From Paenibacillus sp. FSL K6-0276 (GTDB lineage: Bacteria > Bacillota > Bacilli > Paenibacillales > Paenibacillaceae), in NCBI RefSeq assembly GCF_037977235.1, contig NZ_CP150276.1, forward strand, positions 5,704,001 through 5,768,000: DNA of 64,000 bases. Direction: 5' to 3'. Shown here piece by piece: positions 1-8,617 of the stretch. The position numbers and the translations under genes were made by a program. Under the pieces are notes generated by a model, which saw nothing but the letters and a program-made list of their open reading frames with translations, was not told where the DNA came from and ran no database searches. Numbering within the stretch: the stretch's first letter is position 1; every line of letters starts with the position of its first letter.

Positions 1-3000
1 CCACAATGCTGGAGTTAAAGGTAAGCGTCAATTCACCACGTTTGGAAGGTACAATTTTTCGAGTTTGACTATACTGTGTAAAATACCCTGTCTTACCGCT
101 AGCATCCACAAAATGTGGAGTAACTCCGTTGGTTTGAATATTAGCACCGTCTTCTCCTAGGCCACCACTGAGCCAGTAAATGTCGGATACTCTTGAAAAG
201 TTATTCGTGGAGACAGATGACGTGAACCGCAACGCGAGATCCTGCGGGATCACAAGTTGGCCTCCGCCACCTTCTGTTCTGTCATCGCTACCAGTGACGT
301 TAATAATATTCCCGTAATCATTCTTACGTTCTACGACGCCATCCGCTGGATCCGCAATACCAAACAAAAGCTTTGTATTAGGATAATATTTCGCAGCACC
401 AGAGCTTGAATATCCCTTCATAATTGTACCCTTAGGAAAATTCAATTCCAGAGCTTTATTGAAAACACTGTACTTCGTAGCTACCTTCTCTGCCATATAC
501 TGCGTGTCGATTTGTATTGCACTTGCATAATACACATCAATAGTATCGCTTATTGTAGAGTTAGCGCGAACAACCTGTATCTTAATTTGATTGGATTTAT
601 CTGCCTTCAAACCTACATAATCATAGGTAAAACGATCTTGATTTGGAAAGTCAGTACGTTTTTTGGCTTCCTCTTTACCAATTATTACTTTAGTTGCGCC
701 CTCGGCCTCAATATCAAAACGAACAAAGTTTTTGTTAACGACGATTTGTTTACCAACCGTTGGTACAGGTGAGAGAAGACGATATGGGGCTACTTCTCGT
801 ACTACCTCAAGGCGCTGTGTAGTTCTTGCCCCTGTCTTGTTAATAAGCTCAAGGGTATAAACTTGACTGCCTGGAGCATCAAATTTAATATCACGTAACC
901 GTAAGATAAAATTCTTAGCGCTTCCGATGTACTCATAGTACAGACCATTTGCAGACACATCATCTGGATAACGTTTTGGTCCAATAGGTCCCTCATCATT
1001 GCCGCCTGTCAGGAGCTTATCTTGTCCTGTTGAAGTAAATACCAGAGTTGAACCTTGATATAGATTTAACGTCGATGCTCCGCTTCCTTGTAGTACCAAA
1101 TCAAATTTATCTTTGCTGGTTGTATATTTTTCGTCCTTATAAACAATTTCAGATGGCAATGCAAGAATTGCATTACGCTCGACTTCATTAGTAAGAGTTG
1201 TTGTTGTAAAAGGTAGACGATTATCTCCCAAAGTAGGATGGAATTGCTTCAACCCTGATATATTGGTATCAATGATGTAGAGTTTCAGTTCTTTCTTAAT
1301 AATACGCTGATTCCCAGCATTATCTCTTGAGACTCCAGTAAATACGATTTTATTCTCACCGTATACCAAGGGTCCTTTTTGACTAATTGGCAAAGTAAAA
1401 TTAAAATCTGTTTTGGTTGTTGTTGAGTTCTTAATTACTTTGAGGTCAAAGTCATTACCGTCCGGCAATGATTTACTATCAGTACCATTAATTTGCACTT
1501 GTGCATTCTCGATATTCTCAAATCCGATATATTCACCAGAAACATTTAGAGTTCTATCAATACTAGAATCGAATTCATAGGTCTGTCCATCCTGTAGATT
1601 ACTTACATAAATATAATTTTTCGATACATATGAAATATCAGCATTATAGAAGGATTCTGATCCTTTATAGCGGAACTGCACTTTCTGTTGACCGTTCGAG
1701 AAGCCCGTTATTTTATAAACATATTCGTTTGTACCTGTAGTCGCACCAGGAACATGAGATATAGCTAACGGTTTATTACTCAGAGGTAAATAGTTGGCCG
1801 TTAAATCATCTGGTGTTGCTGTTTTATTTGTTTTTGCCATAATGTAGAAGCTATCACTCTCCAATTGCTGACCATTTAAGGGCAGTTTAGAGATTTTTGT
1901 AAGATCTCCTGAGCCCGTATATCCAGGGAGATAGTACATTTCTGTTATGACAGTCTCATCTTTTAAGAATTTATAAGAATAGATATGAGAGCTACTGTGG
2001 GTACCATAATCAACGGAAAGCTTAAAGTCATTTACACCTGGGAGAATGTTTAGATTAGCATTAGTCGTAAATTTAACTAATTTGTACGTCGGAGTAACGC
2101 CATCAGGACCAGGAATAGTTAACTCCTCTTTCACTTCATCTATCGTAACAACTTTCTCAGTACTAGTAGTACCTTTATTAAGAGTTAGTACAGCACTTGT
2201 TTTGAATGGAGCTACGTTGTAAGGCACCAATATTTGTCCTGTAAAACCTGCAACACTAGGATTAAGATCAGCAGTTAATGTAGGTACTTTATCATTTAGA
2301 ATATTATAATCGACTGAATTATGATTGATGTTCAAAGAGGCAAACGGTTGATCCTTATCAAAGAAATAAACCGATCTGTCTATGGTTATAGAATCGGATG
2401 CATTTTGGATTACAATCTTCAATGTGCTTAAACCGGGATTTAAGTTCAAAGCAGGTGTAAAGAATGTTCCATCTTCCAATAAAGAGGTCTGTAATGCAGT
2501 TCCCCCATTCACGGAGACACTGACTTTAGTTGCATTCGTCACTTTACCTTGAAGAGTAATTGTAGATACCGGTACAACTACCTGTGTTCCTTCATTTAAA
2601 TTCAGCGCAGAAGGTCCACCCAATACTTTTAACTCTGTTACATAAGGAACTTTATCGTAAAGAACATAAAATGATTCTGAACGTTGGAGATTACCTTGCA
2701 TACCAGAAAATGTAACTTTATTAAAACCTGTATACAAAACAAGGCCAGATGCTACAAAACGATTATCTGGACTATTGTTATCTGTCGTAACTGTACCAGT
2801 TGTCAAGCGGGTGGAATCCGTTACCCATTTTTTTGTTGAACTATCCTGAGTAAGTTGCTCAACAGTAACCTTCATTGTAGAAGAAGTTACTTGCGAGTAA
2901 GTTCCTGTAATTGAAAAGGTAGGACTACTTACTTTATATACACTAGAACGATTAATCAGCCCTGCAGGATCTTGAGCAGGAGGAGTAGCTGGTACAGCAT

Positions 3001-3166
3001 CCTGTTTCAATAGTACTGTATTACGTAATGTGAGATCATCCGGACTGAAGAAAGTCGTGGAGCTCGTGGTAGCCGCTGCCGCTATCGGCGTGTATTTACC
3101 CGGGAACATAGAAACAATCAAAGCCGCTAGCATCAGCCAAACGAACGGTCTCTTAAAGCGTTGCAT
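1..3166 (-). CDS. Very large secreted protein with Ig-like beta modules (C-terminus beyond window)
   Basis: An open frame runs from an ATG at 3166 to the left window edge without a stop, so at least 1055 residues are visible and the C-terminus is missing. The start has a good Shine-Dalgarno (AAAGGAG, about 11 nt upstream). Residues 1-32 form a classic Sec signal peptide: Arg/Lys-rich start, hydrophobic core WLMLAALIVSM, then a TPIAAAA cleavage region. The mature part is rich in Thr, Asn, Ser, Gly and Val, almost free of Cys, and reads as successive beta-sandwich modules with repeated 'GxVxNATKVSVSVNG' and 'LNPGLSTLKIVIQN'-like segments typical of bacterial Ig-like or glucodextranase-B-like domains. 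No SLH or LPXTG motif lies in the visible part. It is encoded next to tagO-tagA-csaB, so a cell-surface or S-layer-associated role is inferred. Function not recognised. Confidence 0.8.
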   Translation of the reverse strand, partial: MQRFKRPFVWLMLAALIVSMFPGKYTPIAAAATTSSTTFFSPDDLTLRNTVLLKQDAVPATPPAQDPAGLINRSSVYKVSSPTFSITGTYSQVTSSTMKVTVEQLTQDSSTKKWVTDSTRLTTGTVTTDNNSPDNRFVASGLVLYTGFNKVTFSGMQGNLQRSESFYVLYDKVPYVTELKVLGGPSALNLNEGTQVVVPVSTITLQGKVTNATKVSVSVNGGTALQTSLLEDGTFFTPALNLNPGLSTLKIVIQNASDSITIDRSVYFFDKDQPFASLNINHNSVDYNILNDKVPTLTADLNPSVAGFTGQILVPYNVAPFKTSAVLTLNKGTTSTEKVVTIDEVKEELTIPGPDGVTPTYKLVKFTTNANLNILPGVNDFKLSVDYGTHSSSHIYSYKFLKDETVITEMYYLPGYTGSGDLTKISKLPLNGQQLESDSFYIMAKTNKTATPDDLTANYLPLSNKPLAISHVPGATTGTNEYVYKITGFSNGQQKVQFRYKGSESFYNADISYVSKNYIYVSNLQDGQTYEFDSSIDRTLNVSGEYIGFENIENAQVQINGTDSKSLPDGNDFDLKVIKNSTTTKTDFNFTLPISQKGPLVYGENKIVFTGVSRDNAGNQRIIKKELKLYIIDTNISGLKQFHPTLGDNRLPFTTTTLTNEVERNAILALPSEIVYKDEKYTTSKDKFDLVLQGSGASTLNLYQGSTLVFTSTGQDKLLTGGNDEGPIGPKRYPDDVSANGLYYEYIGSAKNFILRLRDIKFDAPGSQVYTLELINKTGARTTQRLEVVREVAPYRLLSPVPTVGKQIVVNKNFVRFDIEAEGATKVIIGKEEAKKRTDFPNQDRFTYDYVGLKADKSNQIKIQVVRANSTISDTIDVYYASAIQIDTQYMAEKVATKYSVFNKALELNFPKGTIMKGYSSSGAAKYYPNTKLLFGIADPADGVVERKNDYGNIINVTGSDDRTEGGGGQLVIPQDLALRFTSSVSTNNFSRVSDIYWLSGGLGEDGANIQTNGVTPHFVDASGKTGYFTQYSQTRKIVPSKRGELTLTFNSSIV

Positions 3167-3253
3167 GTGTTATATCTCTCCTTTGAGTATAAGTTCTCGT
3201 AAACCTTCACTTTGTTCTTTATCGGTCATAGGAAGCGATATTTTTAGGGAAAA

Positions 3254-3287
3254 CAACAAAAAACTCATCCGAAATCGGATGAGTTTT
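3254..3287 (-). terminator. Intrinsic terminator of the tagO transcript
   Basis: Perfect 12-bp inverted repeat (3261-3272 with 3275-3286, two-base loop). Read on the minus strand it is followed by TTTTTTGTTGTTTT. It lies between the tagO stop and the start of the large secreted protein, so that gene probably has its own promoter. Confidence 0.85.
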
Positions 3288-3325
3288 GTTAGTTATAGAA
3301 AATTTTAGAATAATTGCTTAGTCGC

Positions 3326-4453
3326 TTAAGACTTAGAGCCTCTTTCCGGATCAGCCTTCATACGCATTCTTAAAAAGAAATCAATCACTGGGCGTTTAGT
3401 CTTGCCGATCAAGCCTGTAACTTCAGCACCGATTTGCAAGAAGAACAACATAATGCAAATGACTACGAATGTAACCCAGTTCGCTTCATAAAGAGCTGCT
3501 GATGATTGAATGACAGCAAGAATACCGAAAAACGCAGCAATACCATAAATAATGAGTACAGTCTGGCGGTGGCTAAAACCAAGCTCGCGTAGACAGTGAT
3601 GCAAGTGGCCTTTGTCTGGTGCGAATATTGGTTTCTTCTGCAGCTTACGCCGAACGATCGCAAAGAACGTGTCCGACAAAGGTACACCGATAATGAGCAA
3701 AGGTGTAATAAACGAAATCACAGCAATCTGTTTAAATCCTAGCAAGGCAAGTAATGCCAAGCAAAATCCTAAGAATAGCGAGCCCGTATCTCCCATGAAA
3801 ATCTTAGCGGGATGGAAGTTAAAGAACAGGAATCCGATGATGCTACCCAGAAGCAACAGACATAGCATTGCAACCATGGTGTTTCCCATCACGAAAGCCA
3901 TTGCCGCAATCGTAGCAATTGCAATACCTGATACACCAGCCGCAAGCCCGTCCAACCCATCGATCAGATTAACGGCATTGGTAACACCGACAATCCAGAA
4001 AATCGTAAGCGGGATAGCAATCCAACTTTCCAGTGAGGAATACGTATTATTAAATGGAATATTCACAAAATCTACAGTAATACCAAAACCGAAAACAACG
4101 ATACATGCTGCGATAATTTGGCCCAGTAGCTTCACCTTTGCTGATAATTCGAATCGGTCATCGAGTGCCCCGATAAGTACAATCAGTCCGCCACCACACA
4201 GCAGCGCTTTGATGAAGTTGACCTCCCGCGGAGTGAACTCGTATGGAATAATCGGCAATACGGCAAACAGGCCTAACACAAACGCTAGAAAAATAGCTAA
4301 TCCGCCAAGGCGGGGCATAATTTTCGTGTGCACTTTACGAGCATTCGGCACATCTGTTGCACCAATCTTGATGGCGAATTTCTTCACCAAAGGTGTGAGG
4401 CCAAGAGCGAGTCCCATGCATACGATGAATCCAGCGATGTATATGATTAACAT
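3326..4453 (-). CDS. tagO: Undecaprenyl-phosphate GlcNAc-1-phosphate transferase (TagO/WecA family)
   Basis: 375 residues, the family's usual length, with about ten membrane segments. It transfers a HexNAc-1-phosphate from its UDP sugar to undecaprenyl phosphate at the inner membrane face, starting wall polymer synthesis. Visible hallmarks are the Asp pair in GALDD (98-99), NLIDGLDGL (162-170), the FMGDTGS loop (219-225) and the cytoplasmic HLHH motif (283-286). The ATG at 4453 follows GGGGGT. It is the last gene of a minus-strand cluster with tagA and csaB, and an intrinsic terminator follows it. In P. alvei homologous genes make the S-layer-anchoring secondary cell wall polymer; that role here is inferred from context. 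Confidence 0.92.
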   Translation of the reverse strand: MLIIYIAGFIVCMGLALGLTPLVKKFAIKIGATDVPNARKVHTKIMPRLGGLAIFLAFVLGLFAVLPIIPYEFTPREVNFIKALLCGGGLIVLIGALDDRFELSAKVKLLGQIIAACIVVFGFGITVDFVNIPFNNTYSSLESWIAIPLTIFWIVGVTNAVNLIDGLDGLAAGVSGIAIATIAAMAFVMGNTMVAMLCLLLLGSIIGFLFFNFHPAKIFMGDTGSLFLGFCLALLALLGFKQIAVISFITPLLIIGVPLSDTFFAIVRRKLQKKPIFAPDKGHLHHCLRELGFSHRQTVLIIYGIAAFFGILAVIQSSAALYEANWVTFVVICIMLFFLQIGAEVTGLIGKTKRPVIDFFLRMRMKADPERGSKS

Positions 4454-4569
4454 TTGATCAGTCGACCCCCATTTCTCTACCGCATTGAATTATACGCTGT
4501 TACAAAAACAAATTCCAATCCTTTATTTAGGCTATTTATCTGATTTTCCAGGTGAATACCGGCATTTAG

Positions 4570-5325
4570 CTATACTTTTGTTACTTTATCTTTCTCACGC
4601 ACCACTTTTAATGCGAATTTCGGCAGCGCAAGCATTCGTTTGTAACGTGTGGGTTCTTTTAAAAGACGGTACAACCATTCAACCCTCATTTTTTGGAAAG
4701 CTTTTGGAGCTCTTTTGCTCTTTCCAGAAATCACGTCAAAGCTGCCGCCGACCCCCATCATGATCGGAACACCCAGCTTGGATTTGTATTTAGCAATCCA
4801 GGGTTCCTGACTATCTGCCCCTCTGGCAACAAATAATAGGTCAGGGCTCGCCTTAACAATTCCAGCAATAATTTTTTCATCCGCTTCCGGTCCAAAATAA
4901 CCGTCGTGATATCCTGCAATGATAACACCCGGATATTGCAGTTGTAACCTTTCAGCGGTTTCCCGAATCACTTCAGGCGTAGAACCAAGGAGATATACCT
5001 TCCAACTATATCTTTCACCCTGTCGCATCAATTCATGTAAGAGGTCATAACCTGCTACCCGTTCTGATACCGGCTCATTACAATAATTAGCAGCCCATAC
5101 AACGCCCGTCCCATCGGGAACAACCAACTCAGCTGATTTCATAATATCCATATAAGCTGGATCTTCCAGTGCAGCCATGACCATAATCGGATTAGCTGTA
5201 ATCACTTGATGCGGGATACGGGTATGAACAGCCTCTGTCAAATAGGCAACAGTTGCAGCCATATCGACTTTGGAAACTCTAATCCCAAAAATAGGAACTG
5301 TAGGTACCGCGCTTTCTGCTTTCAC
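4570..5325 (-). CDS. tagA: WecG/TagA/CpsF-family N-acetylmannosaminyltransferase
   Basis: 251 residues, full length for the family. Members transfer ManNAc from UDP-ManNAc to GlcNAc-PP-undecaprenol, the second step of wall polymer or teichoic acid linkage synthesis. The characteristic TANPIMV segment (Thr43) and VVPDGTGVVW segment (Asp71, the proposed catalytic base in studied homologues) are present, as is the C-terminal RLLKEPTRYKRM region implicated in membrane association. Translation starts at GTG 5325 behind AAAGGA, only 6 nt after the csaB stop, so the two are cotranslated. UDP-ManNAc would come from the 2-epimerase at 27002-28162. Confidence 0.92.
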   Translation of the reverse strand: MKAESAVPTVPIFGIRVSKVDMAATVAYLTEAVHTRIPHQVITANPIMVMAALEDPAYMDIMKSAELVVPDGTGVVWAANYCNEPVSERVAGYDLLHELMRQGERYSWKVYLLGSTPEVIRETAERLQLQYPGVIIAGYHDGYFGPEADEKIIAGIVKASPDLLFVARGADSQEPWIAKYKSKLGVPIMMGVGGSFDVISGKSKRAPKAFQKMRVEWLYRLLKEPTRYKRMLALPKFALKVVREKDKVTKV

Positions 5326-5331
5326 TTTATA

Positions 5332-6468
5332 TCATCCTTTATGGTGAAAATATTCTACAATTTGCCGAGCTGGTGCCCCTGCCTCTTGAATCAACGTAGA
5401 AATTACAATCTCACGTTCTGTTCTCCAATCCTCAGCTGTCCCCAAAAGATGGACAATCTCGGCAGCAACTTGTTCAGCATCAAGTGTGTTTGTTGCTCCA
5501 ACAGGATGGCACTGAATTCTGTCCAGAAAATGATCAATCTTCGGATCATAAGAAATACCTATTAGTGGCACACGTCTTCCAGCGGCGTAAATCAAACTAT
5601 GAAGACGCATTCCGATCAGTACATCGCATTGTCCCACTTCCCGCAGCATATGCTGCGGGTGAATAGCATCCTCACAAATACTGACCTGCCCACCATACTC
5701 GGTTATACTCCCCTTCAGCTTCTCCATCACATAACGTGAATCCTCATTATCCGAAGGGGCGTGAAAAGGGAGGAATCGCAAATGCAACGGAACCTCACGA
5801 TTGGCCTTGATCAAGCCTTGAGCAAGAACATCCAGCTCCTTGCGATCTTGCTCCCAATAACGTACGGATATCCCGATCACCGGAAGCGAATCTGCTGATT
5901 CTGAAGATTGTGCAGCATCATCCGCGTCCTCTGGTAGTGACAAGCCCATTACAGGGTCAGGAACAACCTCTACGTTTTTCTTTTCCAGCCCCATGGATTG
6001 CAGAAGTTCACGAGATTGTTCATCCCGCACAGATATATAGGTACATTTACGAAACACGGATTTGATTAAAGGGTGGAAAAGCTTCCGGTTCACCGGTCCG
6101 ATTCCTTGAGCATAAATAAAGGTCGGTCTGCCCATCCACTGCGCAAGCTTGATTATGCCCAGATAGTACGGGATACTCTTGCTCCCCGTTACATCTTGCA
6201 GCAAGCTACCCCCGCCACTGATCAGACCAGAACTCTCATAAATAGCTTGGCGAACTTCACCAAGCTTCATCCGATGCACGGATTTCACTCCGTATGTTGC
6301 ACTGGTCCATTCAGGGTCGATGGACAATACTATAGGCTCAATCGATATGCCTAAAGCTTGAGACTGTTTCTGCAGTGCAATTAGAATGGACTGCAACACC
6401 GCCTCATCTCCACTGTTACGGAAACCATAGTAACCGGAGATAACTATTTTTTTAGGAGTGGCGACCAT
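5332..6468 (-). CDS. csaB: Polysaccharide pyruvyl transferase CsaB
   Basis: About 378 residues from ATG 6468. CsaB adds a ketal-linked pyruvate to the ManNAc of the secondary cell wall polymer, making the ligand for SLH domains of S-layer proteins. The N-terminus KKIVISGYYGFRNSGDEAVL and the later GISYDPKIDHFLDR segment are typical of the CsaB/WcaK pyruvyl-transferase family. The frame is open back to 6498, but that start lacks a Shine-Dalgarno, while 6468 has AAGGG about 13 nt upstream. The start overlaps the 3' end of the DUF5693 gene by 25 nt, indicating translational coupling. An Asp/Ser-rich linker (around residues 175-195) separates the two halves. Confidence 0.93.
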   Translation of the reverse strand: MVATPKKIVISGYYGFRNSGDEAVLQSILIALQKQSQALGISIEPIVLSIDPEWTSATYGVKSVHRMKLGEVRQAIYESSGLISGGGSLLQDVTGSKSIPYYLGIIKLAQWMGRPTFIYAQGIGPVNRKLFHPLIKSVFRKCTYISVRDEQSRELLQSMGLEKKNVEVVPDPVMGLSLPEDADDAAQSSESADSLPVIGISVRYWEQDRKELDVLAQGLIKANREVPLHLRFLPFHAPSDNEDSRYVMEKLKGSITEYGGQVSICEDAIHPQHMLREVGQCDVLIGMRLHSLIYAAGRRVPLIGISYDPKIDHFLDRIQCHPVGATNTLDAEQVAAEIVHLLGTAEDWRTEREIVISTLIQEAGAPARQIVEYFHHKG

Positions 6469-8480
6469 CGTTTCCAACACCCTTCTGCAATCTGCCATAC
6501 GATTACGGCAATTACACCAATGATCAGTCCGAGTCCAAGTCCGAGCAATCCCCGAACCAGCGAGATCAGAACAGGTGAATGAATATGTGCAAAGGTATCC
6601 ACCATGGAGAGCTGACCAATAACGGCAATAATCATGATAAACGCTGCACTCCGGTACCTAAAGGCCAGGAATGCGCCAAGAATTAATAGTGGATGGGCCA
6701 GCAAGAACTCTTTATTACGTGGCCGAACGCCGACTGCATTCTCGAGGAATGTTCGGAAGGCCATTTCAAGTGAACTAACATTGCCGCCATTTCCAGTTCG
6801 GCTCAAATAATACATACCCACGACCCCAAGAACCGCAGCGGCAATAACCCATGCTAGTGTGATAGGTGTCCGCAACAGTTTGCCTGTCTTGTTAAAGACA
6901 AACTCCCCACGGTACAAAAGTACATAAAGTGCCACAAGGCCGATAGGCGCCATATGAAGCAGACTAACACCACGGAACTGGTTCAGCACTAGACTATAAG
7001 TAATGTTGTTGAGCAGTGCGATCACGAATGGTACAGCGCTCAAAGAAATTAATGAAGTCTTCAGATAAAGCACCAGACTATGCGTAAACCGACGTTGCGG
7101 GCTCATAGCCTTATAGGTAAGGGCATTACTCCGTAAAGGAGGCCCCATTTCATTGACCTTACGAATGGCAAGCACAACGGCAAGGGTCGGTGCACTTATC
7201 GCGGCCGCTAGCGCGAGTGCTTGCTCAAACATCTCAGGTTTCAAGACTAACAGTCCTGCACTACCCAATAATCCTAGCACCCATGCAGGAATCGTAAGCC
7301 ATGGAATAAAGTAAGAAATCAGCAGAGCCACTAAAGAGACTGCTCCAACTACCGCAACCAGCTTGAAGTAACGCTGATACGGCGAATCTACAACCTCAAA
7401 TGCCGTAGCTTGTCCTAGAGTAAACCCATTTTCTTTGATCTGCTCAACGGCGCCTCCAGGATCACTTAGACTGGTAATAAGGTTATCTAGCGTATCTGTA
7501 ACCTGAGCCTTAGCTGTATTCCGTGAAGGAATAGTATTTAGATAAATCATACGGATGTTACGATCCTTCGTCGCCAGAGCAAAACGATCCGAGATCACTT
7601 TTGGATCTAAGGCTGAATCTCCTTCGCTAAGGGAATATAGCCGTGTCACATTATAGTTCAGCAAATAAGCAAGCTTGTTGAAGCCCTTCTGCTGTTTTTT
7701 AATATTCTCAATCGCTGCAATCCCGATTCCACGTTCCTTAAGGAGATTAGCAAAGTCAGTGATACTGCCAGTATCAGCATCATCATTAAACCCTTTAACG
7801 GACTCTCCTTCAAACAGGATCCGTTTGACACCCAGTTCCTCATAACGATCTAACAACTTCTTAACTGTCGCTTCATTATAAGTCAGAGAATCAACAAGAC
7901 GCGGTACAATTGAGAATCCTTTATCATGTAGCATCTCCAGTGTAAATGGATCTGGCTGAAGAGGCTTCAGTGTAGCGTCTTCTATTGGAGTCTCAATAAT
8001 AAGACCTTGTTGTCCGCGGAAACTCCATTCCTTTGAAGTAATCCCAAGATTACTGAATGCCTCTTTAATAACTGGTGCTAGGGCCTCGTAGTAATCAGGA
8101 TTAGTAAAGAGAACATAAGTATAGTTCTCATTCTCCGGAATGATTGTATCCGTAAGATTAGCTATATCAGCCGCACCCCACATCATTAGACGACGTGCTT
8201 TACGGTAATCTTCAAGTGTGCTCTCATAGATCGCCATACTCTGTACACCAGCATCCTTTAGACGATCGAGCTGTTCTGAAATATAATCCTGCGGATTCGC
8301 ACGATAGCTGGCGACTTCTACCAGATCACGATAATCAAATACAAATTCCACTGTCTTGGAAGACTTCTCCGTCTGCAGACGGTCATAGACAACAGGTAAG
8401 GCAGCTAAAACGCCAACCACAACTATGATCCACAGCCACTTTCGGGAAGAAATATTCCAACGTTGCCATTTTTGCTGCAC
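6444..8480 (-). CDS. DUF5693 family multi-spanning membrane protein
   Basis: 678 residues from GTG 8480. The frame extends to 8540, but an AGGAGG lies 7 nt before the GTG and the extension falls in a repeat element. One N-terminal membrane segment (WLWIIVVVGVLAALPVVY) is followed by a roughly 330-residue extracytoplasmic domain and then about nine transmembrane helices to the C-terminus. The domain-of-unknown-function family DUF5693 is a frequent csaB neighbour, and the 25-nt overlap with csaB here supports a shared task. A transport, assembly or accessory role in wall polymer pyruvylation or export is inference; no catalytic motif is evident. Confidence 0.8.
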   Translation of the reverse strand: MQQKWQRWNISSRKWLWIIVVVGVLAALPVVYDRLQTEKSSKTVEFVFDYRDLVEVASYRANPQDYISEQLDRLKDAGVQSMAIYESTLEDYRKARRLMMWGAADIANLTDTIIPENENYTYVLFTNPDYYEALAPVIKEAFSNLGITSKEWSFRGQQGLIIETPIEDATLKPLQPDPFTLEMLHDKGFSIVPRLVDSLTYNEATVKKLLDRYEELGVKRILFEGESVKGFNDDADTGSITDFANLLKERGIGIAAIENIKKQQKGFNKLAYLLNYNVTRLYSLSEGDSALDPKVISDRFALATKDRNIRMIYLNTIPSRNTAKAQVTDTLDNLITSLSDPGGAVEQIKENGFTLGQATAFEVVDSPYQRYFKLVAVVGAVSLVALLISYFIPWLTIPAWVLGLLGSAGLLVLKPEMFEQALALAAAISAPTLAVVLAIRKVNEMGPPLRSNALTYKAMSPQRRFTHSLVLYLKTSLISLSAVPFVIALLNNITYSLVLNQFRGVSLLHMAPIGLVALYVLLYRGEFVFNKTGKLLRTPITLAWVIAAAVLGVVGMYYLSRTGNGGNVSSLEMAFRTFLENAVGVRPRNKEFLLAHPLLILGAFLAFRYRSAAFIMIIAVIGQLSMVDTFAHIHSPVLISLVRGLLGLGLGLIIGVIAVIVWQIAEGCWKRWSPLLKK

Positions 8481-8522
8481 CAAAAGTACCTCCTCTTTCA
8501 CTTCAAAACTCTTTTTACAAAA

Positions 8523-8617
8523 GTAGAAACGGATCGTCATCCTTTTAGAGACGGTACCCGTTTCTACGTTAAAAATATAATTTCACAATATAGAGTGCGA
8601 TCTATATTCTTATTTTA
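8523..8617. repeat. Family A double-hairpin repeat, degenerate copy
   Basis: Module 1 is GTAGAAACGG ... CCGTTTCTAC (8523-8567). Module 2 is an A/T hairpin in which ATATAGA pairs with TCTATAT. This matches the layout of the copies at 10378, 21195 and 63307 with many substitutions. It sits between phosphoglucomutase and DUF5693. Confidence 0.6.

Noticed and set aside
3612..4457. 281-codon plus-strand frame
   Set aside because: Exact antisense shadow of tagO; composition is typical of reverse-strand reading of a membrane protein gene.
8480..8540. N-terminal extension of DUF5693
   Set aside because: AGGAGG within the extension positions the GTG at 8480, and the extension lies largely in a family A repeat.
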